From NCBI GenBank assembly GCA_900100595.1, contig FMUA01000003.1, forward strand, positions 74,441 through 138,440: a stretch of DNA of 64,000 nucleotides. Reading direction: 5' to 3'. The position numbers and the translations under genes were made by a program. Below the pieces are notes generated by a model that was not told the DNA's origin, ran no database searches, and saw only the letters and a program-made list of their open reading frames with translations. The DNA comes from Ruminococcaceae bacterium P7 (GTDB taxonomy: Bacteria > Bacillota > Clostridia > Oscillospirales > Acutalibacteraceae). Of the stretch, positions 41,128 through 50,395 are shown in pieces (the first letter of the stretch is position 1; each line of letters opens with the position of its first letter).

Positions 41128-42576
41128 TTAAGACTTTTTCCATGCCGCAGGGATGAACAGCAGCAGCAGCGGGAACAGCTCGAGTCTGCCCGCGAGCATG
41201 TCGAACATCAGCACGCACTTGGTAAGCGGCGTAAACATTGCGTAGTTGCCCACAGGACCGACGTCACCGAGACCGGGACCCGTGTTGTTGAGCGTCGCGG
41301 CAACGGAGGTGAAGCTCGTCACAAAGCCCTTGCCCTCAATCGACACCAGCGCGAAGCTGATAATGAACACCGCCAGATAAATCACCAGAAAAACCGAGGT
41401 GCTGCGCATCGTCTCGTGGCTGATTTTCTTGCCGTCCATCTTGACGGAGCGGATGTTGCGCGGATGCACCAGCAGGTAAAATTCCTTCTTTACCTCCTTG
41501 ACCAGCAGCAGAATACGCGAGAATTTAAAACCGCCGCCCGTGCTGCCCGCCATCGCGCCCGTAAAGGTGATGACGATGATCAGCGACTTTGAGAGCATCG
41601 GCCAGTGGTTGACGTCGCCGATGCCGAAGCCCGTGGTGGTAATGATGGAAGAAACATAGAAGAAGCTCTGATGGAACGCGTCATAGGTGTTCGGATAGAG
41701 CGACATGATGTTAAAGCCGATAATGGTCGTAAAGACGACGACCGTGCCGAAGTACCACCACAGCTCCTCCATCTTGAACGCCTGACCGAACTTTTTGCCG
41801 ATCAGCAGAATATAAAAGCTGAAATTCGTGCCGAATAGCAGCATGAACACCGCGATGACCGTCTGGAAGTAGTAGCCCTCATACGCCGCGATGTTGCTGT
41901 TGTGGATGCCGAAGCCGCCCGTACCGGCGGTCGCGAAGCTCGTGTTGACGGCGTCGAAGAAGCCCATACCGCCGCAGAGCAGCAAAATGCACTCGAGCAG
42001 CGTCAGACCGAAATAGATGCCGTAGAGCAGCAGCGCATAGTGGCGCATTTTCGGCACTGCCTTGCCCACGATCGGGCCGGGGCTTTCGGCGCGCATGAGA
42101 TAGATGTTCTGCTGACCGCCCAGCTTGGGGATCAGCGCGAGCAGGAACACGATAACGCCCATGCCGCCCAGCCAGTTCATCAGGCTGCGCCACATCAGCA
42201 TTCCGTGGCTGAGGTTCTCCACCTCGACGAGGATCGTGGCTCCCGTGGTGGTAAAGCCCGAAACCGTTTCAAACAGCGCGTCAACATAGTTCGGAATCTC
42301 GCCGCTGAGGAAAAACGGAAGCGCGCCCACAAAGGAAAGCAGGATCCAGCTCAGCGCGGTAGCGCAGAAACCCGCCTTCTGATAGAGCACCATGTTTTTC
42401 GGCTTTTTGACCTTGACGGCGAGCACGCCAAGCAGCGCGCAGACCGCGCCTGTGATCAGAAAGTACAAACCCTCGTTCTCGCGGAAAATGATCGAGGTCA
42501 CCGTGCATATCTGCATCGCGGCGCCCTCGCAGATCAGCACCCATCCGAGGATATAAAGAATCAATCGCTTATTCAT
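41128..42576 (-). CDS. trkH: TrkH/KtrB-family potassium transporter (482 aa)
   Basis: Ion-translocating membrane subunit with about ten to twelve membrane segments and four selectivity-loop repeats, for example ETVSGFTTTGATIL, FATAGTGGFGIHN, SIITTTGFGIGD and ATLNNTGPGLGDVG. The downstream partner TrkA gene is 10 bp upstream in the same operon. Length is standard. It ends with FPLLLLFIPAAWKKS, the normal C-terminus. Confidence 0.94.
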   Translation of the reverse strand: MNKRLILYILGWVLICEGAAMQICTVTSIIFRENEGLYFLITGAVCALLGVLAVKVKKPKNMVLYQKAGFCATALSWILLSFVGALPFFLSGEIPNYVDALFETVSGFTTTGATILVEVENLSHGMLMWRSLMNWLGGMGVIVFLLALIPKLGGQQNIYLMRAESPGPIVGKAVPKMRHYALLLYGIYFGLTLLECILLLCGGMGFFDAVNTSFATAGTGGFGIHNSNIAAYEGYYFQTVIAVFMLLFGTNFSFYILLIGKKFGQAFKMEELWWYFGTVVVFTTIIGFNIMSLYPNTYDAFHQSFFYVSSIITTTGFGIGDVNHWPMLSKSLIIVITFTGAMAGSTGGGFKFSRILLLVKEVKKEFYLLVHPRNIRSVKMDGKKISHETMRSTSVFLVIYLAVFIISFALVSIEGKGFVTSFTSVAATLNNTGPGLGDVGPVGNYAMFTPLTKCVLMFDMLAGRLELFPLLLLFIPAAWKKS

Positions 42577-42586
42577 CGCAGTGATC

Positions 42587-43939
42587 TCACCTCAGAATAT
42601 CATTGAGGTCGCTCAGGCCCTTGTGCTTGGTAATGATGACCACCGAGTCGTCGGGCAGGATCATATCCGAGCCGACAGGGAGAATAATCCTGCCCTTGCG
42701 CGCGATGCAGATGATCTGCAGATCATCCTTGAGGGAAAGCTCTGCCAGGGGCTTGTTGAGTACGCGGGAACCGCTCTTGGCGCGGAACTCCAGCGCCTCG
42801 ACCCTGTCCTCATGCAGCCTGTAGAGCGTTTCCACGTTGCTGCCGAGAGAGTTCTGCACCGCTCTGACATACCGCGCGATGTATTCTCCCGCGATCTTCT
42901 TCGGGTTGATGACGCACTCGAGATCGATCTGGTCGATGATGGAATCAAAGTGCGCGTTGTTGACCTTGGTAATCGCCTTTGCCTTGGAGATGTTTTTGAT
43001 ATACATGGAAATGAGGATGTTCTCCTCGTCGTAGTCCATCAGCGCAGCGACGCCGTCGGTGTGCTCAACGCCCTCGCTGAGCAGCAGATCCTGATCCATG
43101 CAGTCGCCGTGGATGATGACCGCGTCATGGAGCATTTCCGAAAGCTCCTCGCAGCGCTGGGCATTTTTCTCGATGATCTTGACATTGACGCCCGCCTTGA
43201 GAAGACGCTGCGCGAGATAATAGGAAATCTTTCCGCCGCCGAGAATCATCACATCACGGCTGCGCGCGATGTTCAGCTCCGCCTTCTTGAAGAACTTCGC
43301 GGCGATTTCAGGCTTGGAGGCAATCGAGATCCTGTCGCCCGCGCGGATCACAAATTCGCCGTTCGGGATGTAAACCTCGTTATCGCGCTCTACCGTGCAG
43401 ATACGCACCTTGCCGCGCAGAATATCGATCCTGCTGATGGCACGGTCGACAAGCGGACTGTTTTTGGGAACGCCCACCTTGATCAGCTCAAACATACCCT
43501 TGGAAAAGCTGTCGATCTCCAGCGCGCCCGAAAAGCGCAGCAGGCGGCTGATTTCCACCGCGGCGGTCAGCTCGGGATTGATGAACATGGAAAGACCGAG
43601 GATATCCTTGACGCGGAACAGATCGTTGGTATATTCGGGATTCCTGACACGCGCGATCGTGTTCGGACATCCGCAGGTCCTCGCCATCAGGCAGGTATAG
43701 AGGTTGACCTCGTCGCGCGCGGTCACGGCGATCACCAGATCCGCGTCTCCCGCTCCCGCCTCCGAAAGCGTCTCATACGTCGCGCCGTTGCCCTCGATTC
43801 CCATTCCGTCGATCGAGTCGGACAACCGCGTCACGGCGGCGCGGTTGATGTCGATAACCACGATGTTATGTCCTGCGAGATTCAGTTCTGAGGCAATCGA
43901 GGTACCGACCTTGCCGCAGCCCACTATAACAATTTTCAT
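42587..43939 (-). CDS. trkA: Trk system regulatory protein TrkA (450 aa)
   Basis: Cytoplasmic ring protein that gates TrkH. Two tandem RCK modules are seen: the first begins KIVIVGCGKVGTSIASELN, the second DVMILGGGKISYYLAQRL, each a Rossmann nucleotide-binding fold followed by a TrkA_C domain. Full-length double-RCK form. First gene of the trkA-trkH operon, divergent from the deaminase gene. Confidence 0.95.
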   Translation of the reverse strand: MKIVIVGCGKVGTSIASELNLAGHNIVVIDINRAAVTRLSDSIDGMGIEGNGATYETLSEAGAGDADLVIAVTARDEVNLYTCLMARTCGCPNTIARVRNPEYTNDLFRVKDILGLSMFINPELTAAVEISRLLRFSGALEIDSFSKGMFELIKVGVPKNSPLVDRAISRIDILRGKVRICTVERDNEVYIPNGEFVIRAGDRISIASKPEIAAKFFKKAELNIARSRDVMILGGGKISYYLAQRLLKAGVNVKIIEKNAQRCEELSEMLHDAVIIHGDCMDQDLLLSEGVEHTDGVAALMDYDEENILISMYIKNISKAKAITKVNNAHFDSIIDQIDLECVINPKKIAGEYIARYVRAVQNSLGSNVETLYRLHEDRVEALEFRAKSGSRVLNKPLAELSLKDDLQIICIARKGRIILPVGSDMILPDDSVVIITKHKGLSDLNDILR

Positions 43940-44028
43940 AATGTTTTGTCATTTCCTTTATCCGTAATAGTGTTATCGAAATGATACACCTTTTTACCGT
44001 AAAAATCAAGCCGATTTCTCATTTTTTA

Positions 44029-44058
44029 TTGCAAAACTACCCAATACTATGCTAAAAT
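44029..44058 (+). promoter_or_regulatory. Sigma-A promoter of the deaminase-HD gene pair
   Basis: TTGCAA, an 18-bp spacer and TAAAAT, 33 bp before the TTG start codon. Confidence 0.65.
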
Positions 44059-44090
44059 AATATTATATACACTGAGGGGAGAGTTTAAAA

Positions 44091-44576
44091 TTGAAACGTG
44101 AGAACTACATTTCATGGGATGAATACTTCATGGGCGTCGCCCTGCTCGCCGCCAAGCGCAGCAAGGACCCCAATACACAGGTCGGAGCCTGCATCGTGGA
44201 CAGCAATAATATTATTCTTTCCACGGGCTACAACGGCTTTCCCTACGGCTGCTCCGACGACCTCTATCCGTGGGAGCGCACGGGCAAGGACACCAAATAC
44301 AGCTACGTCGTCCATGCCGAGCTCAACGCCATTCTCAACGCGCGCGGCAAGAACCTCAAGGGCGCAAGGCTCTATGTCGACCTCTTCCCCTGCAACGAGT
44401 GCGCCAAGGCGATCATCCAGTCGGGCATTTCCGAGATCGTCTATCTCTACAACAAATACGCCGATACCCCTGCCACCATCGCATCGCGGCGTATGCTGAC
44501 CTCCGCGGGCGTGAAGCTGACGCAGTTTGAAGCAAGCGTGGACACCATCGTCCTCGACTTCAAGGCGAACGCCTGA
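44091..44576 (+). CDS. dCMP/cytidine deaminase family protein, ComEB-like (161 aa)
   Basis: Zinc-dependent deaminase, most likely dCMP to dUMP for dTTP synthesis. The zinc site is HAELNAI with PCNECAK, preceded by SKDPNTQVGACIVDSNN and GYNGFPYGCSDDLYPW, typical of deoxycytidylate deaminases and ComEB. The start codon is TTG after GGGGAGAG at seven bases. It overlaps the HD gene (TGATG). Confidence 0.9.
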   Translation: MKRENYISWDEYFMGVALLAAKRSKDPNTQVGACIVDSNNIILSTGYNGFPYGCSDDLYPWERTGKDTKYSYVVHAELNAILNARGKNLKGARLYVDLFPCNECAKAIIQSGISEIVYLYNKYADTPATIASRRMLTSAGVKLTQFEASVDTIVLDFKANA

Positions 44577-45172
44577 TGGAGCGCATGGAGCGTCAGTTCG
44601 CGTTCGCACTCGAGGCTGACAAGGAAAAGAATATCATCCGCCACACTCTTGTTTCCGACGGCAGCCGACGCGAGAACGACGCGGAGCACGCATGGCATGC
44701 GGCGCTGATGGCGGTGCTGCTCAGCGAGTACGCCAATGAGAAGATCGACGTCCTGCGCACCGTCACGATGCTGCTGATACATGATATGGTGGAAATCGAC
44801 GCGGGTGACACCTACGCCTACGACGAGCAGGCGAATCTCAACCGCCGCGAACGCGAGGAAAAGGCAGCCGACCGCGTATTCGGAATCCTTCCCGACGACC
44901 AGCGCGACAGGTTTCGCGCGCTGTGGGAGGAATTCGAGGCGTGCGAAACGCCCGAAGCCAAATTCGCCCACACGATGGACAATATCCAGCCCGCGATGCT
45001 CAATAACGCGACGAACGGACAGGCGTGGGTCGAGCACAGCGTCCGTCTCAGTCAGATTCTCAAACGCAACCAAACGACGCCCGAAGGCTCTCAAAGCCTC
45101 TGGGACTACGCGCTCGGTCACATCTTCCTGCCCAACGTGAAAAAAGGGAACATCATCGACGACGCGAATTAA
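44576..45172 (+). CDS. HD-domain phosphohydrolase, YfbR/HDDC2-like (198 aa)
   Basis: The HD signature is NDAEHAWHAALMAVLL with MLLIHDMVEIDAGDTYAYD and DNIQPAML further on, as in 5'-deoxynucleotidases of the YfbR/HDDC2 group, which dephosphorylate dNMPs. The overlap with the dCMP deaminase gene (TGATG) supports a role in deoxynucleotide balance, for example dUMP or dCMP removal. That pairing is inference. Confidence 0.8.
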   Translation: MERMERQFAFALEADKEKNIIRHTLVSDGSRRENDAEHAWHAALMAVLLSEYANEKIDVLRTVTMLLIHDMVEIDAGDTYAYDEQANLNRREREEKAADRVFGILPDDQRDRFRALWEEFEACETPEAKFAHTMDNIQPAMLNNATNGQAWVEHSVRLSQILKRNQTTPEGSQSLWDYALGHIFLPNVKKGNIIDDAN

Positions 45173-45257
45173 TTGTCAACTTTTCTTTCGCTTTTTAGTT
45201 GACAAAAGAAATTCCCCGTGATATAATGTCAACATAGCAAACAGAAAGAAGTTGACA
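45173..45257 (+). promoter_or_regulatory. bioY promoter with two BirA-like operators
   Basis: TTGACA, 17 bp and TATAAT (45199-45227) form the promoter. TTGTCAAC-N17-GTTGACAA (45173-45205) overlaps the -35, and TGTCAAC-N17-GTTGACA (45227-45257) runs from the -10 edge to just before the start codon. Both have the same 17-bp spacing. The pattern resembles biotin-dependent BirA operators of Firmicutes, so biotin repression is expected. Confidence 0.75.
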
Positions 45258-45259
45258 AT

Positions 45260-45838
45260 ATGGCAGAAACCACAACCGGAAAAGCACCCTCCAAGGCGCG
45301 TCTGACGACGCTCGCCATGGTTCAGATCGCGCTCTGTACCGCGCTGATGTGCGTAGCGGCGCAGATCACGATTCCGCTTCCCATCGGCGTACCGTTCACC
45401 CTACAGGTAATGATGGTCATTCTCATTGCGCTGATTCTCAAACCGCTGTACGCGCTGATCGCGCAGAGCCTTTACACCCTGCTCGGCATCATCGGACTGC
45501 CCGTGTTCGCGGGCGGCAAAAGCGGCATCGGCACGATTCTCGCGCCGACGGGCGGTTTTATCATCGGCTTTATCATCGCGGCGTTCGTCGTCAGCCTGCT
45601 CAAAGGCTCCGGCAAGGGCAAATCCGGCGTAGTGCGCTACCTGCTCGTTTCGATTCTCGCGGGCATTCCCTGCATCTATATTCCCGGCATCGCGCTGTAC
45701 ATGGTTTATGTGCAGGCAGACCTCTGGAGCGCTGTCGTCACACTGACCTCGGTGTTCATTCTCATCGACATCGCCAAGTGTGTGATCGCCTCACTCATCG
45801 CCATTCCGCTGAACAAGGCGTTATCCCGAATCAAATAA
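45260..45838 (+). CDS. bioY: Biotin transporter S component BioY (192 aa)
   Basis: Membrane substrate-binding subunit of an ECF transporter. The family signature runs AAQITIPLPIGVPFTLQVMMV, then LGIIGLPVFAGGKSGIGTILAPTGGFIIGF, with six membrane segments. No EcfA/EcfT genes are adjacent, so it likely shares a general energy-coupling module. The tandem BirA-like operators in its promoter fit biotin-controlled uptake. Confidence 0.95.
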   Translation: MAETTTGKAPSKARLTTLAMVQIALCTALMCVAAQITIPLPIGVPFTLQVMMVILIALILKPLYALIAQSLYTLLGIIGLPVFAGGKSGIGTILAPTGGFIIGFIIAAFVVSLLKGSGKGKSGVVRYLLVSILAGIPCIYIPGIALYMVYVQADLWSAVVTLTSVFILIDIAKCVIASLIAIPLNKALSRIK

Positions 45839-45845
45839 CATTTTT

Positions 45846-45867
45846 GGGGCTTGCACCGCAAGTCCCC
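45846..45867 (+). terminator. Intrinsic terminator of bioY
   Basis: GGGGCTTGC pairs with GCAAGTCCCC (one bulged base), loop ACC, followed by TTTTCTTTT. Confidence 0.7.
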
Positions 45868-45956
45868 TTTTCTTTTAAAATTCTGCAAACGAAACATAAT
45901 TACAGCGTAATATGCTACAATGATTTTAACCATGATTCATACAGGAGGCTGATGTG

Positions 45957-48900
45957 ATGTCAGACGTAATCAGAATTTTTGTGGAAAAACGGGAGGGCTT
46001 CAACGTAGTGGCGAAGCAGACTCTCTGGGACATCCGACACAATCTCGGAATGAGAAGCGTCACCGACCTGCGCTATATCGTGCGCTACGATATGGAGGGT
46101 CTGACGAAAGAGGAATATGACAATGCAAAGGGCATCGTGCTCTCCGAGCCGAACGCCGATGTGATTTATGAGGAGACGCTCCCCGTTGAGGATGGCTGGA
46201 AGGTATTCGCGATGGAATATCTCCCCGGTCAGTATGACCAGCGCGGCGACTCCGCCGAGCAGTGCATCCAGCTGCTCACACAGGGCGAGCGCTGCAAGGT
46301 GCTCACCGCCCGCGTGATCGCGCTCAAGGGCGACATCACCGACGAAGAACTCAAAAAGGTGCAGGATTACCTGATCAACCCCGTCGAGAGCCGTCTTGCC
46401 TCTTTGGACAAGCCCGCGACGCTGGATATGGAAACCCCTGTTCCCGACGACGTCAAGCGCGTCGAGGGCTTCATCACATGGAACGACGACGAAATGGCGC
46501 AGTACTACGGCTCCATGGGCTTTGCCATGACGCTCGACGACCTCAAATTCTGCCGCGACTACTTCCGTGACGAGGAGCACCGCGACCCCAGCGTCACCGA
46601 GCTGCGCGTGATCGATACCTACTGGTCAGACCACTGCCGCCACACCACCTTCCTCACCCGCCTGAGCGAGGTCGAGGTTGAGCAGGCGGCGCTCGGCAGC
46701 GTCATTGAGGACGCGCTGAAGGAATACTACGCCACCCGCGACGAGGTGTACGGCAAGGACACCAAGCGCATCGTGTCCCTGATGGACATGGCGCTTATGG
46801 GCATGAAGTCCCTCAAAAAGAAGGGCATGATCCCCGACCTCGACGAGAGCGAGGAGATCAACGCCTGCTCCATCGAGGTACCCGTCACGATCGACGGAAA
46901 GACCGAGAAGTGGCTGGTGCAGTTCAAGAACGAAACCCACAATCACCCCACCGAAATCGAGCCCTTCGGCGGCGCGGCAACCTGTCTCGGCGGCGCGATC
47001 CGCGACCCGCTGTCAGGCAGAGCGTACGTCTATCAGGCGATGCGCGTCACAGGATCGGGCGACCCGACCATCCCGTTCAAGGACACGATGCACGGCAAGC
47101 TGCCCTCCCGCAAGATCACAACGGGAGCCGCGAACGGCTATTCGTCCTACGGCAACCAGATCGGTCTTGCGACAGGTCAGGTCGTGGAGCTGTATGACAA
47201 GGGCTACGTCGCGAAGCGCATGGAAATCGGCGCGGTCATCGGCGCATCTCCCAAGGAGAACGTCATCCGCGAGGTACCCCTGCCCGATGATGTGATCGTC
47301 CTGCTCGGCGGACGCACGGGACGCGACGGCTGCGGCGGCGCGACAGGCTCCTCCAAGGCTCACACCGAAAGCTCTATCGAAACCTGCGGCGCAGAGGTGC
47401 AGAAGGGCAATCCGCCCACAGAGCGCAAAATCCAGCGTCTGTTCCGCAACCCCAAGGCGGCGAAGCTGATCAAGCGCTGCAACGACTTCGGCGCGGGCGG
47501 CGTATGCGTCGCTATCGGCGAGCTGGCTGACGGTCTGACCGTAGAGCTGGACAAGGTAACAAAGAAATACGACGGTCTCGACGGCACAGAGCTGGCTATC
47601 TCCGAATCACAGGAGAGAATGGCTGTCGTTCTCGATAAAAACGACGTAGACACATTCATTGCATACGCGGCGCAGGAGAACCTCGAGGCGACTGCCGTCG
47701 CGGTCGTCACCGAAACACCGCGTCTGACGATGCACTGGAGAGGCGACACCATTGTCGACCTCAGCCGCGCTTTCCTCAACACGAACGGCGTAACGCAGGT
47801 AGCCAAGGCGTACATCACCGCTCCCAAGGCGGAGGACTGCTACCGTGAGAACTGCCCCGCAGCGCTCGAGAACCTTCCCTTTGAGGAGGCGATCGGCGCG
47901 AACATGGCTCGTCTGGAGGTCTGCTCGCAGATCGGTCTGAGCGAGCGCTTTGACGCGTCCATCGGCGCGGCGACAGTCATCATGCCGTTCGGCGGCAAGA
48001 CACAGCTCACGCCGCAGGAAGCGATGGCGGCGAAGATTCCGCTCGAGCAGGGCGAAACCGACGACGCGACCGCGATGAGCTACGGCTTCATTCCGGGCGT
48101 ATCGCGCTGGAGTCCGTTCCACGGCTCCGCCTACGCGGTGGTGGAATCCACCTCCAAGCTGCTGGCGATCGGCGCTGACCCCCTGACCGCGCGCCTGACC
48201 TTCCAGGAATATTTTGAAAGACTCAACGACGTTCCCTCCCGCTGGGGCAAACCCGCCGCCGCACTTCTCGGCGCGATGCAGGCGCAGCTCCGTCTGGGAC
48301 TTCCCTCCATCGGCGGCAAGGACAGCATGTCGGGTTCGTTTGAGGATATCGACGTGCCGCCGACGCTCGTCAGCTTCGCCGTTGCGATGACAAAGGCGAG
48401 CAAGACCATCTCCGCCGAGTTCAAGCAGGCGGGCAGCAAGGTGCTTTACGTTCCCGTTCCCGAGAACAAGGCGACGCTGATGCCTGACTGGGACAAGCTG
48501 ATTGCGATGTACAAGGCGGTTTACGCCCTCATGGAGAGCGGCAAGGTGCTCTCCGCTTCCGTCGTCAAGGAAGGCGGCGCGGCGGCAAGCGTCTGCAAGG
48601 CGTGCCTCGGCAACGGCTTCGGCTTCCGCTTCACCAAGGAGCTGACTAACCGCGAGCTGTTCGCTCCGCTCTCCGGCTCCCTGATTCTCGAGCTTGCGGA
48701 CGGCGCGGCGCTTGACGGAAGCGTACTCGCTTATGACCTCGGTACCGTCACCGACGACGCGCAGGTCACCATGGGCGGCAAGTCCGTATCGCTCGACAGC
48801 ATCACAGCGCAGTGGACGGCTCCGCTGGAAAAGGTATTCCCGACGCAGGCAGAATGTCCTGCCGTCAGCGTGGACGCGCCTCTCTACACCGAGAGAAACA

Positions 48901-49724
48901 CCGCGTCTCCCGCGATCAAGGCCGCGAAGCCCAAGGTATTCATCCCCGTATTCCCCGGCACCAACTGCGAGGTTGACACCGCCCGCGCCTTTGAAAAGGC
49001 AGGCGCGGAGGTCGAGCTGCTGATCGTCAAGAACCTCACCCAGAGCGGCATCGAGGAAACCATCGAAAGGATGGAGGCTATCATCAAGACCTCCCAGATG
49101 ATCATGCTCCCGGGCGGCTTCTCGGGCGGCGATGAGCCGGACGGCTCGGGCAAGTTCATCGCCACCACCTTCCGCAATCCGCGCGTTGCCGAGGCGGTCA
49201 CCGACCTCCTGCAGAACCGCGACGGTCTGATGCTCGGCATCTGCAACGGCTTCCAGGCGCTGATCAAGCTCGGACTCGTTCCCTACGGCGAGATTCGCGC
49301 TCTCAAGCCCACCGACCCGACGCTGACCTTCAACACCGTGGGCAGACATATCTCCCACATGGCGTACACCAGAGTCACCTCTGTCAAGTCCCCGTGGTTC
49401 GCGGGCGTTGAGGCAGGCGAGGTATTCGCGATTCCCGTATCGCACGGCGAAGGCAGATTCATGGCGGACGAGGAAACCGTTAAGCAGCTCGCGGCGAACG
49501 GACAGATCGCCACCCAGTATGTCGACCTCGGCGGCAAGCCCTCGAGCGATATCGCGTTCAACCTCAACGGCTCTGTCTGCGCGATCGAGGGCATCACCTC
49601 ACCCGACGGCAGAGTGCTCGGCAAGATGGGACACAGCGAAAGAAAGGGCGACAATCTATATAAGAACGTACCGTTTGAGAAAGACCAGAAAATCTTCGAG
49701 AGCGGCGTGAAATATTTTAAGTAA
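45957..49724 (+). CDS. purL: Phosphoribosylformylglycinamidine synthase, single-chain (1255 aa)
   Basis: Fourth step of purine synthesis: FGAR plus glutamine and ATP to FGAM. The N-terminal part carries PurS-like and linker segments (DTYWSDHCRHTTF), then two AIRS-type ATP domains (FKNETHNHPTEIEPFGGAATCLGGAIRDP, NDFGAGGVCVAIGEL, LPSIGGKDSMSGSF), and a C-terminal glutaminase with FPGTNCEVD, MLPGGFSGGDEP and catalytic Cys in MLGICNGFQ. Single-chain clostridial form. Start chosen at ATG eight bases after AGGAGG. It stands alone here, away from other pur genes. Confidence 0.97.
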   Translation: MSDVIRIFVEKREGFNVVAKQTLWDIRHNLGMRSVTDLRYIVRYDMEGLTKEEYDNAKGIVLSEPNADVIYEETLPVEDGWKVFAMEYLPGQYDQRGDSAEQCIQLLTQGERCKVLTARVIALKGDITDEELKKVQDYLINPVESRLASLDKPATLDMETPVPDDVKRVEGFITWNDDEMAQYYGSMGFAMTLDDLKFCRDYFRDEEHRDPSVTELRVIDTYWSDHCRHTTFLTRLSEVEVEQAALGSVIEDALKEYYATRDEVYGKDTKRIVSLMDMALMGMKSLKKKGMIPDLDESEEINACSIEVPVTIDGKTEKWLVQFKNETHNHPTEIEPFGGAATCLGGAIRDPLSGRAYVYQAMRVTGSGDPTIPFKDTMHGKLPSRKITTGAANGYSSYGNQIGLATGQVVELYDKGYVAKRMEIGAVIGASPKENVIREVPLPDDVIVLLGGRTGRDGCGGATGSSKAHTESSIETCGAEVQKGNPPTERKIQRLFRNPKAAKLIKRCNDFGAGGVCVAIGELADGLTVELDKVTKKYDGLDGTELAISESQERMAVVLDKNDVDTFIAYAAQENLEATAVAVVTETPRLTMHWRGDTIVDLSRAFLNTNGVTQVAKAYITAPKAEDCYRENCPAALENLPFEEAIGANMARLEVCSQIGLSERFDASIGAATVIMPFGGKTQLTPQEAMAAKIPLEQGETDDATAMSYGFIPGVSRWSPFHGSAYAVVESTSKLLAIGADPLTARLTFQEYFERLNDVPSRWGKPAAALLGAMQAQLRLGLPSIGGKDSMSGSFEDIDVPPTLVSFAVAMTKASKTISAEFKQAGSKVLYVPVPENKATLMPDWDKLIAMYKAVYALMESGKVLSASVVKEGGAAASVCKACLGNGFGFRFTKELTNRELFAPLSGSLILELADGAALDGSVLAYDLGTVTDDAQVTMGGKSVSLDSITAQWTAPLEKVFPTQAECPAVSVDAPLYTERNTASPAIKAAKPKVFIPVFPGTNCEVDTARAFEKAGAEVELLIVKNLTQSGIEETIERMEAIIKTSQMIMLPGGFSGGDEPDGSGKFIATTFRNPRVAEAVTDLLQNRDGLMLGICNGFQALIKLGLVPYGEIRALKPTDPTLTFNTVGRHISHMAYTRVTSVKSPWFAGVEAGEVFAIPVSHGEGRFMADEETVKQLAANGQIATQYVDLGGKPSSDIAFNLNGSVCAIEGITSPDGRVLGKMGHSERKGDNLYKNVPFEKDQKIFESGVKYFK

Positions 49725-49736
49725 ACACAGACACAG

Positions 49737-49771
49737 GCGGCATTCAGCAAAAAGTTGGATGCCGCTTTTTT
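49737..49771 (+). terminator. Intrinsic terminator of purL
   Basis: GCGGCAT and ATGCCGC with a 15-nt loop, followed by T6, directly before the tandem repeat block. Confidence 0.75.
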
Positions 49772-49939
49772 GATTCGCAGCGGGTATGAACCCGCTGTCA
49801 ATTCGCGGCGGGTATAAACCCGCTGTCAATTCGCGGCGGGTATAAACCAGCTGTCAATTCGCGGCGGGTATGAACCCGCTGTTAATTCGCGGCGGGTATG
49901 AACCCGCTGTCAATTCGCGGCGGGTGAGAACCCGCTGTC
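49772..49939. repeat. Tandem array of six 28-bp units with an internal hairpin
   Basis: Six head-to-tail copies of a 28-bp unit without spacers, consensus beginning AATTCGCGGCGGGTATGAAC. Each unit contains GCGGGT-N4-ACCCGC, a 6-bp inverted repeat; copy 3 has a change (ACCAGC) that breaks the pairing and copy 6 has GTGAGA for the loop. There is no open frame. It is not CRISPR, since there are no unique spacers. The function is unknown. Confidence 0.9.
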
Positions 49940-50226
49940 AATTCGCGTACTATAGCACGGCGTATTGTGAAACCTCGCGTTTTCGCGACGAGCGTTTGAT
50001 AGTGAACTGAGGTTTCAAACAAACCTCTCCTCGTGCAATGGGATTATTTTAAGTCTGATGAACATCTCCCGCGCGGGTGAGAACCCGCTGTCAATTCGCG
50101 TACTATAGCACGGCGTGTTGTAAAACCTCGCGTTTTCGCGTCAGACGTTTGATGGTAAGGAAAGAATCAAAACAAACCTTTCCTAAAGAAATGGGATTAG
50201 TAAAAGTCTGATGAACTCCTCCCGCG
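49921..50226. repeat. Two copies of a 153-bp direct repeat
   Basis: 49921-50073 and 50074-50226 share their start (CGGGTGAGAACCCGCTGTCA, then the GTACTATAGCACGGCGT stretch), a middle hairpin CTCGCGTTTTCGCG, and the end GTCTGATGAAC followed by TCCCGCG. The inner part has diverged more. The first 19 bp are the end of the 28-bp unit, so the two repeat scales are linked. The gene-free stretch 49725-50395 holds nothing else except the repeat tail and the leader of the regulator gene. Confidence 0.85.
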
Positions 50227-50275
50227 TAAACGAACGGAATCCTCCATAAAAATCCATAGTCCGCGAAGCAAAAGT
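50187..50275. repeat. Dispersed repeat, copy 1 (second copy at 58172-58255)
   Basis: GTCTGATGAA, TCCCGCGTAAACGAACGG, CCTCCATAAAAA and AGTCCGCGA occur in the same order and spacing here and at 58186-58246. About 60 bp are well conserved. The start of the element is also present at the end of the first 153-bp repeat. Confidence 0.75.
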
Positions 50276-50395
50276 ATTGACAGGGGAAGAAATATATATT
50301 AGTATGATAGTGTATTATTTTGATTAATACAACATTTTCTTTTATGCGCATTGCGGGCGCTGAAAATGCTGTATGAATCGGAGGGAGGATCCGAT

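Noticed and set aside
47607-49445. 612-codon open frame opposite purL
   Set aside because: Same antisense effect; purL motifs are complete on the plus strand.
49772-49939. CRISPR array
   Set aside because: The 28-bp units follow each other directly without spacers, and no cas genes are nearby.
50103-50351. 82-codon open frame on the minus strand in the repeat region
   Set aside because: It runs through the 153-bp repeat and the dispersed repeat, lacks a ribosome-binding site, and the first repeat copy does not keep the frame.
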